A stretch of 39,211 nt of DNA from assembly GCA_029257715.1 (NCBI GenBank), contig JARIAT010000006.1, positions 1-39,211 of the forward strand, read 5' to 3'. The notes below the pieces were generated by a model, which saw only the letters and a program-made list of their open reading frames with translations, did not search any database and had not been told where the DNA came from. This stretch comes from Faecousia sp. (GTDB taxonomy: Bacteria > Bacillota > Clostridia > Oscillospirales > Oscillospiraceae). This document shows, piece by piece, positions 7,211-15,246 of the stretch. How positions within the stretch are numbered: the stretch's first letter is position 1; every line of letters begins with the position of its first letter. Both the position numbers and the translations under genes were made by a program.

Positions 7211-8197
7211 TTATCGATCCTCACGGAAATAGGATTGCCCCAGACTTTCAGGAGGCTGACTTTCCCGGCGCTTGCGCATGCTGACAATCAGAAGAACAGC
7301 AATGGTAACGACATAGGGCAGCATCTTAAACAGCTCCTGTGCGGCGACGGTCAGATTGGGGATGTAGTTATGAATAATAAACAGTCCGCCAAAAAGGATA
7401 GAGCCGAGGATACTGACACTGGGTTTCCAGACAGCGAAAATGACCAAGGCAATTGCGAGCCATCCACGGTCGCCGAAACCGTCGTTGGACCACACACCGC
7501 AGGCGTAGTCCATGACATAATACAGTCCGCCAAGGCCGGCAATTACGCTGCCGATGCAGGTTGCAATGTACTTATACGCACCGACATTGATACCAGCGGC
7601 ATCAGCAGTCGTGGGACTTTCGCCGACGGCACGCAGCTGAAGACCCACACGGGTGTGGTTCAGTACATAGGAGCTTACAAGGGCAATGATGATTGCGGTA
7701 TAAGCCAGAAAACTATAAGACAGGAAGATTTCACCGAACCATCCAAGGTTATCTGCAAAGGGAAGCGTTTTCCGGAAGCAGTTGCTGGTTGCGGTCAGGG
7801 CAATGGAGGGCATATCGGAGCCGGAGAGCTTGATGAGGGATCCACCGAAGAAGTTGCCGAAACCAACACCGAAGGTAGTAAGTGCCAGACCGGTGACATT
7901 TTGATTTGCCCGCAGGGTGATGGTCAGGAAGGAATAAATAAGGCCTGCCAAAAGGGAACCTGCGATGCAGCTTAAGGTTGGGATCAGAACAGCCAGAAGG
8001 GTATTGATCTCAGCGGGAGAAGTCAGTGACTGCTCATAGAGAAATGCACCGATTACTCCGGAGATTCCTCCGACATACATAATGCCGGGAATACCAAGGT
8101 TCAGATTGCCGGACTTTTCGGTGAGAATTTCACCGGTGGAGCCAAACAGCAGAGGAATGCCCTGCACAACGGCTCTTTGAATAAAGGCAGTAATCAT
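7211..8197 (-). CDS. nupQ: BMP-family nucleoside ABC transporter permease (NupQ-like)
   Basis: The 328-residue membrane protein has about eight or more hydrophobic helices. The N-terminal region contains GEILTEKSGNLNLGIPG, the hallmark of the second permease of BMP-type nucleoside transporters, and later ADAAGINVGAYKY before the coupling region. With the partner permease, the two-domain ATPase and the BMP lipoprotein it forms a complete importer. Its start at 8197 touches the stop of the upstream permease. The riboswitch at the head of the operon points to purine nucleosides as substrate. Confidence 0.88.
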   Translation of the reverse strand: MITAFIQRAVVQGIPLLFGSTGEILTEKSGNLNLGIPGIMYVGGISGVIGAFLYEQSLTSPAEINTLLAVLIPTLSCIAGSLLAGLIYSFLTITLRANQNVTGLALTTFGVGFGNFFGGSLIKLSGSDMPSIALTATSNCFRKTLPFADNLGWFGEIFLSYSFLAYTAIIIALVSSYVLNHTRVGLQLRAVGESPTTADAAGINVGAYKYIATCIGSVIAGLGGLYYVMDYACGVWSNDGFGDRGWLAIALVIFAVWKPSVSILGSILFGGLFIIHNYIPNLTVAAQELFKMLPYVVTIAVLLIVSMRKRRESQPPESLGQSYFREDR

Positions 8198-9309
8198 TAC
8201 TTTGCATCCTCCTTTGCATTTTCACGGAATTTGATGCTGTAATTTACGAAAAACTCGCTTCCGATGATGAAGAAAATAATGATGCCGGTAATGATATCGG
8301 AGAAGGAGTTGTTCAGCGCAAAGATGGTAGAGATTTCGGTGGCACCTTTCTGAAGGAAGACAATCAGGAAGGAGGTAAGAATCATATAGAACGGATTGAA
8401 CTTGGCGAGCCATGCGACCATAATTGCGGTGAAGCCCCGTCCGCCGGCCAGATTGCGGGTCAATGTATGGTCGGTGCCACTGACAAGCAGGAGTCCTGCA
8501 ATGCCGCAAAGAGCACCGGAGAGAAGCATGGTTCTGATAATAACCTTTTTGATATTCAGGCCGATATACCGAGCGGTGTTTTCACTTTCACCGACGATCT
8601 GGATTTCATAACCCTGCTTGCTGTAATTGAGGTAAATATACATCAGAACCGTCAGAACTGCGACGATCAGGATATTTGCGAGGTAGGGCTTGCCGAGGAT
8701 GGCGGGCATCCAGCCTGCCTGCGAGGCACTGTTGATGACGCCGATCTGTCCGGAGCCTTTGGGAACGGACCATTCATAGGAAAAATAGGATACCAACTGA
8801 ATGGCGATGTAGTTCATCATCAGGGTAAACAGGGTCTCGTTGGTATTCCACTTGGCTCGGCAGTAGGCCGGAATCATGGCCCAGATTCCGGCACAGATGA
8901 TGCTGGAAACAATCATCACGGCAAACAGCACCGGTGTAGGGAGTGAATCACCAAGCTTAATCATGCAGGCAGTGGTGGCAAGTGCGCCGATGAGCACCTG
9001 ACCCTCTGCACCGATGTTCCAGAACTTCATTTTAAAGGCGGGCGTGACCGCCAGAGAGACACACAGCAGCATGGCAAGATTCTGTGCCATGCCCCAGATA
9101 CGCCGCGGTGTGCCGAAGGAGCCGCCGATCATGGTGCCGTAGACCTTGAAGGGATCCTCGCCTGTCAGCAGAACCGTAATCAGGCCGCTGACCACCAGAG
9201 CGGCGACAACCGCCAGAATTCGGATTGTCCAGGCTTTCCACCAGGGGATGGAAGTACGCTTGACAATATGGAAGTACGGTTCCCGTACAGTTGTTTCTTT
9301 TTTACTCAT
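8197..9309 (-). CDS. nupP: BMP-family nucleoside ABC transporter permease (NupP-like)
   Basis: The 370-residue integral membrane protein starts with a polar segment, has a first helix near residues 30-50, and carries the family motif FKMKFWNIGAEGQVLIGALA followed by more helices. I chose the ATG at 9309 because AGAGGTGA lies 6 bases upstream; a GTG at 9318 in the same frame lacks a ribosome-binding site. The gene ends where the NupQ-like gene begins and starts just after the ATPase stop (9302), so the three are tightly coupled. Confidence 0.87.
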   Translation of the reverse strand: MSKKETTVREPYFHIVKRTSIPWWKAWTIRILAVVAALVVSGLITVLLTGEDPFKVYGTMIGGSFGTPRRIWGMAQNLAMLLCVSLAVTPAFKMKFWNIGAEGQVLIGALATTACMIKLGDSLPTPVLFAVMIVSSIICAGIWAMIPAYCRAKWNTNETLFTLMMNYIAIQLVSYFSYEWSVPKGSGQIGVINSASQAGWMPAILGKPYLANILIVAVLTVLMYIYLNYSKQGYEIQIVGESENTARYIGLNIKKVIIRTMLLSGALCGIAGLLLVSGTDHTLTRNLAGGRGFTAIMVAWLAKFNPFYMILTSFLIVFLQKGATEISTIFALNNSFSDIITGIIIFFIIGSEFFVNYSIKFRENAKEDAK

Positions 9310-10837
9310 TGTCTTCACCTCTGTCGGACTTGGTCATAAGAAGGCCGATCTCTTCCTTGGTTGTAGTGCGGGCATCCACAGTGCCGGTGATTCTGCCGGA
9401 GCCGATGACCATGATTCGGTCGCACAGTTCCATCAGGACATCCAGATCTTCACCGACGAAGATTACGGCAACCCCTTTTTTCTTTTGTTCATTGAGCAGA
9501 TTGTAAATGAGGTAGGAGGAATTGATATCAAGGCCGCGGACAGGATAGGCAACCATCAAAACAGTGGGAGCTGCGGCGATTTCCCGGCCCACCAGAACTT
9601 TCTGAACATTGCCGCCGGAAAGGCGGCGAACCGGTGTGTGCGCGTCAGGAGTCACAACCTCCAGCTGCTCAATAATCTGCTCAGCCAGATTCTTGGGGGC
9701 TTTGCGCTCTAAGAAGAAGGATTTTCCTTTGCGGTAGCTGCGAAGCATCATGTTATCAACGATATCCATGTTGGCAACAAGCCCCATGCCCAGGCGATCT
9801 TCCGGAACAAATGACAGCCGAACACCCATCTCTCGAATTTGCAGCGGCGTTCTGCCGCGAAGATTATCGATTTGATTGGTTGCGGGGTTATTATAGAGAA
9901 TTTCACCGCCGTTCAGATGCTGAAGACCTGCGATTGCTTCAAGCAGTTCCCGCTGACCGGAGCCTGCGATACCGGCAACACCGAGAATTTCGCCGGAGGA
10001 GAGATTGAAGCAGATGTCGTTGAGTACCTTGACGCCTTCGCGGTTGATGCAGTCGAGGTGCTTGACTTCCAATCGCTGCACCTGATTTTCGCATTCGCTG
10101 CGCTCGATATTGAGGGAGACCTTCTTGCCGACCATCATTTCGGTAAGCTGCGATTCGTTGGTCTCTTTCGTGTTGACCGTGCCGACGTATTCGCCCTTTC
10201 GCAGGACGGTAACCCGGTCGGACAGTGCCAGAACCTCGTGCAGCTTGTGTGTGATGATAATGATTGCCTTGCCGTCGTCGCGCATTCTGCGCAGAACGGT
10301 AAAGAGCTTTTGCGTTTCCTGCGGCGTCAGAACGGCAGTAGGCTCATCCAGAATCAGAATGTCGGCACCGCGGTAGAGCACCTTGATGATCTCTACGGTT
10401 TGCTTTTCGGAAATGGACATCTCATAGATTTTTTTCATTGGATCAATGTCAAATCCGTACTGGAGGCTGATTTTACGGATGCGCTCGGCAGAGTGCTTCA
10501 GGTTAAATCCTTCTTTTTCCTGAAGTCCCAGAACGATATTTTCTGCGGCGGAAAATACATCGACCAGTTTAAAATGCTGGTGAATCATGCCGATTTTGTA
10601 CTGGAAGGCATCTTTCGGAGAACGAATGACAACTTCCTGACCGTCAATGTAGATGGAGCCATGATCCGGGAAGTAAATTCCGGAGATCATATTCATCAGA
10701 GTTGTCTTTCCGCTGCCGTTTTCGCCCAGAATGGACAGGATTTCACCGCGGTTCACCGTCAGGTTTACATCCTTATTGGCAACGATCGTACCAAAGGTTT
10801 TTGTAATGTTTTTTAATTCAATTGCAGCAGATCCCAT
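9302..10837 (-). CDS. nupO: BMP-family nucleoside ABC transporter ATPase, two nucleotide-binding domains (NupO-like)
   Basis: The 511-residue product contains two ABC domains in tandem, the layout of sugar/nucleoside importers. The first has Walker A GENGSGKTT near residue 40, a Q-loop GMIHQHFKLVDVFSAAENI, a degenerate signature (EMSISEKQTVEI) and Walker B ILILDEPTAVLTP. The second has a Walker A-like GIAGSGQREL, signature RLSGGNVQKVLVGRE and a degenerate Walker B. The ATG at 10837 has AGGAG 8 bases upstream, so the longer in-frame start at 10933 is rejected. It would energise purine nucleoside uptake. Confidence 0.9.
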   Translation of the reverse strand: MGSAAIELKNITKTFGTIVANKDVNLTVNRGEILSILGENGSGKTTLMNMISGIYFPDHGSIYIDGQEVVIRSPKDAFQYKIGMIHQHFKLVDVFSAAENIVLGLQEKEGFNLKHSAERIRKISLQYGFDIDPMKKIYEMSISEKQTVEIIKVLYRGADILILDEPTAVLTPQETQKLFTVLRRMRDDGKAIIIITHKLHEVLALSDRVTVLRKGEYVGTVNTKETNESQLTEMMVGKKVSLNIERSECENQVQRLEVKHLDCINREGVKVLNDICFNLSSGEILGVAGIAGSGQRELLEAIAGLQHLNGGEILYNNPATNQIDNLRGRTPLQIREMGVRLSFVPEDRLGMGLVANMDIVDNMMLRSYRKGKSFFLERKAPKNLAEQIIEQLEVVTPDAHTPVRRLSGGNVQKVLVGREIAAAPTVLMVAYPVRGLDINSSYLIYNLLNEQKKKGVAVIFVGEDLDVLMELCDRIMVIGSGRITGTVDARTTTKEEIGLLMTKSDRGEDNE

Positions 10838-10896
10838 GTTGCACGCTCCTGTATTAGTTCCAAAGTGGTTGAAAGCCTGTCGTATAGAGAAAAGAT

Positions 10897-10921
10897 AGGG
10901 CGGGGCCAAAGACCCCGCCCT
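10897..10921 (-). terminator. Intercistronic hairpin between BMP lipoprotein and ATPase genes
   Basis: A 9-bp GC-rich stem AGGGCGGGG/CCCCGCCCT with a 7-base loop is followed on the minus strand only by ATCTTTTC. The weak U-run suggests partial termination or protection of the 3' end. This would leave more message for the binding lipoprotein than for the membrane parts, a common arrangement in binding-protein operons. Confidence 0.65.
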
Positions 10922-10941
10922 GCTGAAATACAAGTGTAGAG

Positions 10942-12159
10942 TTATTTCTCGTTCAGAGTGGTGATGCCGTCGATCATCAGAGTGAAGTAGGGGGCAGCAC
11001 GCATCTCGGACTCGTGGAAGTAACCATCGAAGATGGCCTCAGTATCGGGGGTGTAGGCATCGTCGGTATCAACATCGGCCATAAAGGAAGTGGGAGTTTC
11101 TCCGTTAACGGTGAAGGTAGCGGTATCGAAGACCTTGAGCTCACCGGAAGCAAGCTTGGCAGCGGCAGCTTCAACTGCTTCCGCAGTCCCAGCAGCGGCA
11201 GCCTGCTCGTTGATATCGGACAGCACAACAGAGCCTTCTGCAGTACCGCCGCACCAGTCAGCAGCAATTTCCTCGCCGGAAGCGACACAATTTACAATAT
11301 ACTCGAAGTAAGGAGCCCAGTTGATGCGGGAAGAGACGATAAAGGTGTTGGGGCAGGCAGCGACGGTGCTGCCGTTGTAAGAGACGTTGGGAACACCGGC
11401 AGTTTCACATGCGGTGGGGGCGCCCATGGAGTCGGCGTGCTGGCTGATGAGCTTGCAGCCACGCTGAATCAGCGTGTTGGCAGCTTCTTTCTCAGCGGTT
11501 TCGTCGTACCAAGATCCGGTGAACTGAACCTCCATCGTAGCGGAAGGACAGACGGAACGGGCACCCAGGAAGAAGGAGGTGTAGCCGGAAATAACTTCTG
11601 CGTAGGTGAATGCGCCGACATAGCCGATCTTTGCCTCTTCCGCGGTGAATTCACCGGCTTCGATCATCTCGTTGAGCTTCATGCCCGCGGCAATACCGGC
11701 AAGATAGCGGCCCTCGTAAATATTTGCGAAAGCGTTATGCAGGTTGGGAAGACCTGCAGTATGAGCAGTCGTGCCGGTTGCATGGCAGAACTGAACCTCG
11801 GGGTATTCCTTTGCAGCTTTGGCAATAAAGGGCTCATGACCGAAGCTGTCCGCAAAGACAATGTTGCATCCACGGTCAGCCAGATCAGCGGCTGCCTCAT
11901 AGCAGTCATTGCTTTCGCCGATGTTGGTCTTGAAAATGACCTGGTCATCGCTCAGACCAAGAGCTTCCTTAGCTGCGTTGGCAGCGTCAATAAAGTTCTT
12001 GTCGTAGGTAGAATTCTCATCGTGCAGGAAGATGAAGCCGATCTTTACAGCGGTGTTCTTACCGCCCTCGTCGTTGCCAGCGGCATCATTACTGCCGCAG
12101 CCTGCGAACAGACCCAGCACCATGACAGCTGCCAGAAGAAGTGCAATGTACTTTTTCAT
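10942..12159 (-). CDS. nupN: BMP-family nucleoside-binding lipoprotein (NupN/PnrA-like)
   Basis: The 405-residue product has a lipoprotein signal peptide (lipobox LFAGC, Cys21), a Gly/Asn/Glu-rich linker and then the BMP/PnrA-type binding fold, starting KIGFIFLHDENSTYDKNFIDA and including DRGCNIVFADSFGHE and the KIGYVGAFTYAEVISGYTSF region. BMP proteins bind purine nucleosides at the cell surface. A GGAGG site lies 7 bases before the ATG. The gene follows xpt by 53 bases and is expected to share its purine riboswitch. The C-terminal part after about residue 300 is Ala/Glu-rich. Confidence 0.92.
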   Translation of the reverse strand: MKKYIALLLAAVMVLGLFAGCGSNDAAGNDEGGKNTAVKIGFIFLHDENSTYDKNFIDAANAAKEALGLSDDQVIFKTNIGESNDCYEAAADLADRGCNIVFADSFGHEPFIAKAAKEYPEVQFCHATGTTAHTAGLPNLHNAFANIYEGRYLAGIAAGMKLNEMIEAGEFTAEEAKIGYVGAFTYAEVISGYTSFFLGARSVCPSATMEVQFTGSWYDETAEKEAANTLIQRGCKLISQHADSMGAPTACETAGVPNVSYNGSTVAACPNTFIVSSRINWAPYFEYIVNCVASGEEIAADWCGGTAEGSVVLSDINEQAAAAGTAEAVEAAAAKLASGELKVFDTATFTVNGETPTSFMADVDTDDAYTPDTEAIFDGYFHESEMRAAPYFTLMIDGITTLNEK

Positions 12160-12183
12160 TTGATAGCCTCCAAAAAATATTTA

Positions 12184-12202
12184 CATTTTATAGAATAAAA
12201 TG
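12184..12202. repeat. AT-rich inverted repeat between xpt and the BMP lipoprotein gene
   Basis: CATTTTAT and ATAAAATG form perfect 8-bp arms around AGA. The repeat sits 25 bases before the lipoprotein start, in the 53-base gap. It could be an RNA hairpin or a protein site; there is no U-run. Confidence 0.4.
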
Positions 12203-12212
12203 ATTTACTGAG

Positions 12213-12785
12213 TTAGGTGCGGAAGGTGACGGAATGATCGTCCATGCGTTCGATGATGGCCAGAGATTCTACCCGCATTCCCTGACTGCGGAGCAGATCC
12301 CCGCCTTTCTGAAATCCTTTTTCGATGGCTACGGCGGCACCGACTACCTCAGCACCGGAAGCAGTGATGATTTTGGCCAATCCCTCAAGGGCTTTGCCAT
12401 TTGCCAGGAAATCGTCAACGATGAGGACACGGTCACCGGTATGGAGGTATTGCTTTTCAACCACCACGGTGTAGTCGGTATTATGCGTATAAGAGTGAAC
12501 AACGGCAGTGCAGATGTCGCCGGAAAGATTGCTGGAACGATTCTTTTTTGCAAAAACCACAGGAACATTCAGCGCAACAGCGGCTGCGAATGCCAGAGGA
12601 ATTCCAGATGTTTCAATGGTTAGGATTCGGGTGACACCGTCATCCGCAAAAAGATCTGCAATTTCCTTTCCCATCTCCATCATAAACGGTGCGTCAATTT
12701 GGTGATTGAGAAAAGAGCCTACTTTCAGGATATTTCCGGGAAGAACAGTTCCTTCTTTCAAAATTTTTTCTTCCAGAGCTTTCAT
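12213..12785 (-). CDS. xpt: Xanthine phosphoribosyltransferase
   Basis: The 190-residue enzyme converts xanthine and PRPP to XMP in purine salvage. The N-terminus MKALEEKILKEGTVL followed by KVGSFLNHQID aligns with known Xpt, and the PRPP motif VLIVDDFLANGKAL lies near residues 118-131. Start 12785 is preferred over the in-frame ATG at 12797 because of this N-terminus and the upstream GGTGA site. It is the first gene after a purine riboswitch and leads into the nucleoside ABC transporter. Confidence 0.95.
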   Translation of the reverse strand: MKALEEKILKEGTVLPGNILKVGSFLNHQIDAPFMMEMGKEIADLFADDGVTRILTIETSGIPLAFAAAVALNVPVVFAKKNRSSNLSGDICTAVVHSYTHNTDYTVVVEKQYLHTGDRVLIVDDFLANGKALEGLAKIITASGAEVVGAAVAIEKGFQKGGDLLRSQGMRVESLAIIERMDDHSVTFRT

Positions 12786-12805
12786 CAGGTTCACCATCTT
12801 TCAAA

Positions 12806-12838
12806 AAAATAAAAACAGGTTTCGTATACTGAAACCTG
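12806..12838 (-). terminator. Intrinsic terminator in the purine riboswitch expression platform
   Basis: On the minus strand CAGGTTTC/GAAACCTG with a 7-base loop is followed by TTTTTATTTTTTT. It lies between the aptamer and xpt, so purine binding should stop transcription of xpt and the transporter. Confidence 0.9.
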
Positions 12839-12875
12839 CCACACAAATAGAATCCATCCCAATCTGGGAGGACTC

Positions 12876-12943
12876 TGCCAATAGTCGTACATGTGGCAGT
12901 ACGGTAGAGACATTTGGGCCATTCATCCAAAACTATATCGGCA
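12876..12943 (-). promoter_or_regulatory. Purine riboswitch aptamer, guanine type
   Basis: The 68-nt aptamer on the minus strand has P1 TGCCGATA/TATTGGCA (8 pairs, one G-U), P2 TTTGG/CCAAA, the J2/3 core TCTCTACC, P3 CGTAC/GTACG and a 3' core GACTAT. Loop 2 holds GG and loop 3 CC, as needed for the kissing contact. The C in GACTAT (rather than U) indicates guanine or hypoxanthine recognition. The control of xpt and a nucleoside importer fits. Confidence 0.9.
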
Positions 12944-12964
12944 TAACATTTAATTTACGACCGA

Positions 12965-12993
12965 ATACTACCACAAATTTTAACATAAGTCAA
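12965..12993 (-). promoter_or_regulatory. Promoter of the xpt-nup operon
   Basis: On the minus strand TTGACT (12993-12988), a 17-bp spacer and TAGTAT (12970-12965) precede the purine aptamer by about 20 bases. Confidence 0.75.
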
Positions 12994-13153
12994 CAAAGAC
13001 CGGGGGGATTTTTAAACTTTGGACATGGATTAGACATAATTTCTAAGAAAGACATTTTTTCCTGTGGAAAAATGGACACAATCACAACGAAGAGAAAACA
13101 GCATGAAGTTTCGTGTTAGAAATAAAAAATTGAGAAAAGCAGCAGAAAACAGC

Positions 13154-13182
13154 ATGACAAATAGAAACTTCTATGATAGAAT
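13154..13182 (+). promoter_or_regulatory. Likely promoter of the DMT transporter gene with palindrome in spacer
   Basis: ATGACA at 13154-13159, a 17-bp spacer and TAGAAT at 13177-13182 with a TG one base before it (extended -10). The spacer contains a perfect 6-bp inverted repeat ATAGAA-AC-TTCTAT at 13161-13174, a possible operator. Confidence 0.55.
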
Positions 13183-13234
13183 GAAACAGTTTTGCAATAC
13201 GGCTGCATAAAATAACAAAAACGGAGTGAGAGAT

Positions 13235-14074
13235 GTGAAAGAGAGAAAAATCGGAGGAAGTATGTGGGTCGTGCTGGCAGCACTTTTGATGTCCACCGGC
13301 GGTCTGTTTATCAAGATGAGTCCATGGAATGGATTCAGCATCAATGGAGCAAGATGTTTTTTTGCGGTACTGGTTGTGGGAATCTACCTGATCGTGACAA
13401 AACATCCGCTGAAGTTTAATCGATGGATTCTTCTGGGGAGTATCTGTGTCAGCGGAACCTGTCTGCTTTATTCGGTGGCCAATACGCTGACAACAGCAGC
13501 CAACGCGGTGGTGCTTCAGTTTACTGCGCCGGTTTTTGTCATGGTTCTTTCTGCGATTTTCTGGAAACGCAGACCGACCAAGTTACAGATGGTTAGCTGT
13601 GCGGTGGTGATTGTCGGCGTGGTGTTTTTCTTTCTGGACAGTCTCAGTGCCGGAAATATGCTGGGAAACCTGTTGGCGCTGTGCGCAGGTCTGACGTATG
13701 CGGGGGTATTTCTGCTGGATGACCTTCCGGATGCGGACCCGATTTCTTCCGTATTTTTTGCCAATATTTTAAGTGCGGTGGTGGGACTGCCGTTCGTGTT
13801 CCGGGAGACAGATTTCGGCATGGCGGCTTGGGCAAGTGTGATTCTGCTGGGTGTGTTTCAGGTGGGACTTGCCTACGTTTTCATGTGTAAGGGTCTCAAA
13901 AATACACCTGCGGTGACGGCAAGTCTGATTACCGGAATTGAGCCGATCCTGAATCCGACGCTTGTAGCAATTGTATTCCACGAAACCATTGGAACACTGG
14001 CACTTTTTGGTGCGGTGATCGTGGTTTCCACGGTGCTGATTTATAATGTCTGTTCCGCACGGCAGACGACCTGA
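13235..14074 (+). CDS. EamA/DMT-superfamily transporter
   Basis: The 279-residue membrane protein has ten hydrophobic helices in two EamA repeats, the form of drug/metabolite transporters. The repeat-end motif QFTAPVFVMVLSAIFWKRRP marks the first half and TGIEPILNPTLVAIVFHE the second. Family members export amino acids or other metabolites; the substrate cannot be told. The start is uncertain: GTG 13235 has GGAG 8 bases upstream and leaves a short basic N-terminus, while ATG 13262 has GGAGG only 4 bases away. The gene is alone between two terminators. Confidence 0.88.
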   Translation: MKERKIGGSMWVVLAALLMSTGGLFIKMSPWNGFSINGARCFFAVLVVGIYLIVTKHPLKFNRWILLGSICVSGTCLLYSVANTLTTAANAVVLQFTAPVFVMVLSAIFWKRRPTKLQMVSCAVVIVGVVFFFLDSLSAGNMLGNLLALCAGLTYAGVFLLDDLPDADPISSVFFANILSAVVGLPFVFRETDFGMAAWASVILLGVFQVGLAYVFMCKGLKNTPAVTASLITGIEPILNPTLVAIVFHETIGTLALFGAVIVVSTVLIYNVCSARQTT

Positions 14075-14079
14075 GCATT

Positions 14080-14108
14080 AAAAAGACCGACATCTGTCGG
14101 TCTTTTTC
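14080..14108 (+). terminator. Terminator of the DMT transporter gene
   Basis: A 13-bp stem AAAAAGACCGACA/TGTCGGTCTTTTT with a 2-base loop region, U-rich at the 3' side, begins 5 bases after the stop. Confidence 0.9.
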
Positions 14109-14154
14109 GTTGTATCAGATGGGTCTGCGACAGAGGGTAGTTTTGGGGTCAGGG

Positions 14155-14184
14155 TTGACAAATATGTGTTTTTTGCCTTAAAAT
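14155..14184 (+). promoter_or_regulatory. Promoter of cbiB-cobD-cobQ
   Basis: TTGACA at 14155-14160, an 18-bp spacer and TAAAAT at 14179-14184. The following 90-base leader has no cobalamin aptamer; it holds two direct copies of GCTGCGGC but no terminator, so no riboswitch is visible for this operon. Confidence 0.7.
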
Positions 14185-14277
14185 ATACAGGATTTAGCGG
14201 ATATATATGAAATCAGGGATTCAGCTGCGGCGGCGGAAGGCTGCGGCATTTTTTGTGTTATCGGAGGAGAGAACCGA

Positions 14278-15243
14278 ATGAAATGGTCATTGGCGGCGCT
14301 CATTTTAGGATTTTGTATCGATCTGGTGGTAGGAGATCCTCACTCGATTCCACATCCGGTGGTATTTATGGGGAAGCTCATTACATGGCTGGAAAGAATT
14401 CTTCGCAGAATATTTCCGAAAACGGTGCCTGGAGAAAGAATTGCGGGAGGTGTGCTGTGGGTTTTGACTGCCGGAATTTCAACGGCATTACCTATGGGAA
14501 TCCTCTTGGTGTGCCATCGTGTCAGTCCTTGGCTTCGTCTGGCGGTGGAAAGTATTATGTGCTGGCAGATTCTGGCGACAAAATCTCTGCGGGATGAGAG
14601 CATGAAGGTTTATGATGCCCTGAAATCCGGAGATCTTGAGAAATCCCGCCGTGCAGTTTCTATGATTGTCGGACGGGATACGGAAGCACTGGATGCGGCA
14701 GCTGTGACCCGTGCGGCAGTGGAGACTGTGGCAGAAAATACCTCAGATGGAATTGTAGCGCCGATGTGCTTTATCGCTGTGGGGGGAGCGCCCCTTGGGT
14801 TTTTCTATAAAGCTGTGAATACGATGGATTCTATGCTTGGCTATGTAGAACAGCCCTATCAAAATATCGGATTGGTTCCGGCGAAAATGGATGATGCGGC
14901 TAATTATATTCCGTCCCGCCTGTCGGCACTGCTTATGCTGTTTGCCGGATGGGGGCTGCGGATGGATGTTAAAAACGGATGGCGTATTTTCCGCCGGGAT
15001 CGATTCAACCATGCAAGCCCGAATTCTGCCCAGACGGAATCCGTGTGTGCGGGACTGATGGGTCTTCGTCTGGCAGGAGATGCCCGATATCATGGGGTGC
15101 TTCACAAAAAGAAGTTTATCGGGGATGCACTTCGGGAGATTACGCCGGAGGATATCCCCAGAGCGTGCAGACTGCTTTATGGTGCGGCAATTCTTTCCCT
15201 GATCCTTCTGACAGGAATCAAAGGCTTAATCATAGGAGTATGA
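14278..15243 (+). CDS. cbiB: Adenosylcobinamide-phosphate synthase
   Basis: The 321-residue membrane enzyme attaches aminopropanol phosphate to adenosylcobyric acid. Family landmarks include LVVGDPHSIPHPVVFMGK near residue 17, ARRAVSMIVGRDTE-type and ETVAENTSDGIVAP segments at about residues 145-160, and HASPNSAQTE near residue 242. The length matches CbiB. GGAGGAGAG lies upstream of the ATG. It leads an operon with the pyridoxal-phosphate enzyme that makes its substrate and with cobQ. Confidence 0.95.
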   Translation: MKWSLAALILGFCIDLVVGDPHSIPHPVVFMGKLITWLERILRRIFPKTVPGERIAGGVLWVLTAGISTALPMGILLVCHRVSPWLRLAVESIMCWQILATKSLRDESMKVYDALKSGDLEKSRRAVSMIVGRDTEALDAAAVTRAAVETVAENTSDGIVAPMCFIAVGGAPLGFFYKAVNTMDSMLGYVEQPYQNIGLVPAKMDDAANYIPSRLSALLMLFAGWGLRMDVKNGWRIFRRDRFNHASPNSAQTESVCAGLMGLRLAGDARYHGVLHKKKFIGDALREITPEDIPRACRLLYGAAILSLILLTGIKGLIIGV

Positions 15244-15246
15244 GTG

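Noticed and set aside
11014-12198. Open plus-strand frame of 394 codons opposite the BMP lipoprotein gene
   Set aside because: Antisense to a clear family member with a signal peptide; Gly/Ser-rich low-complexity translation.
12876-12943. Adenine-specific variant of the purine riboswitch
   Set aside because: The key position in GACTAT is C, as in guanine aptamers; adenine aptamers have U there.
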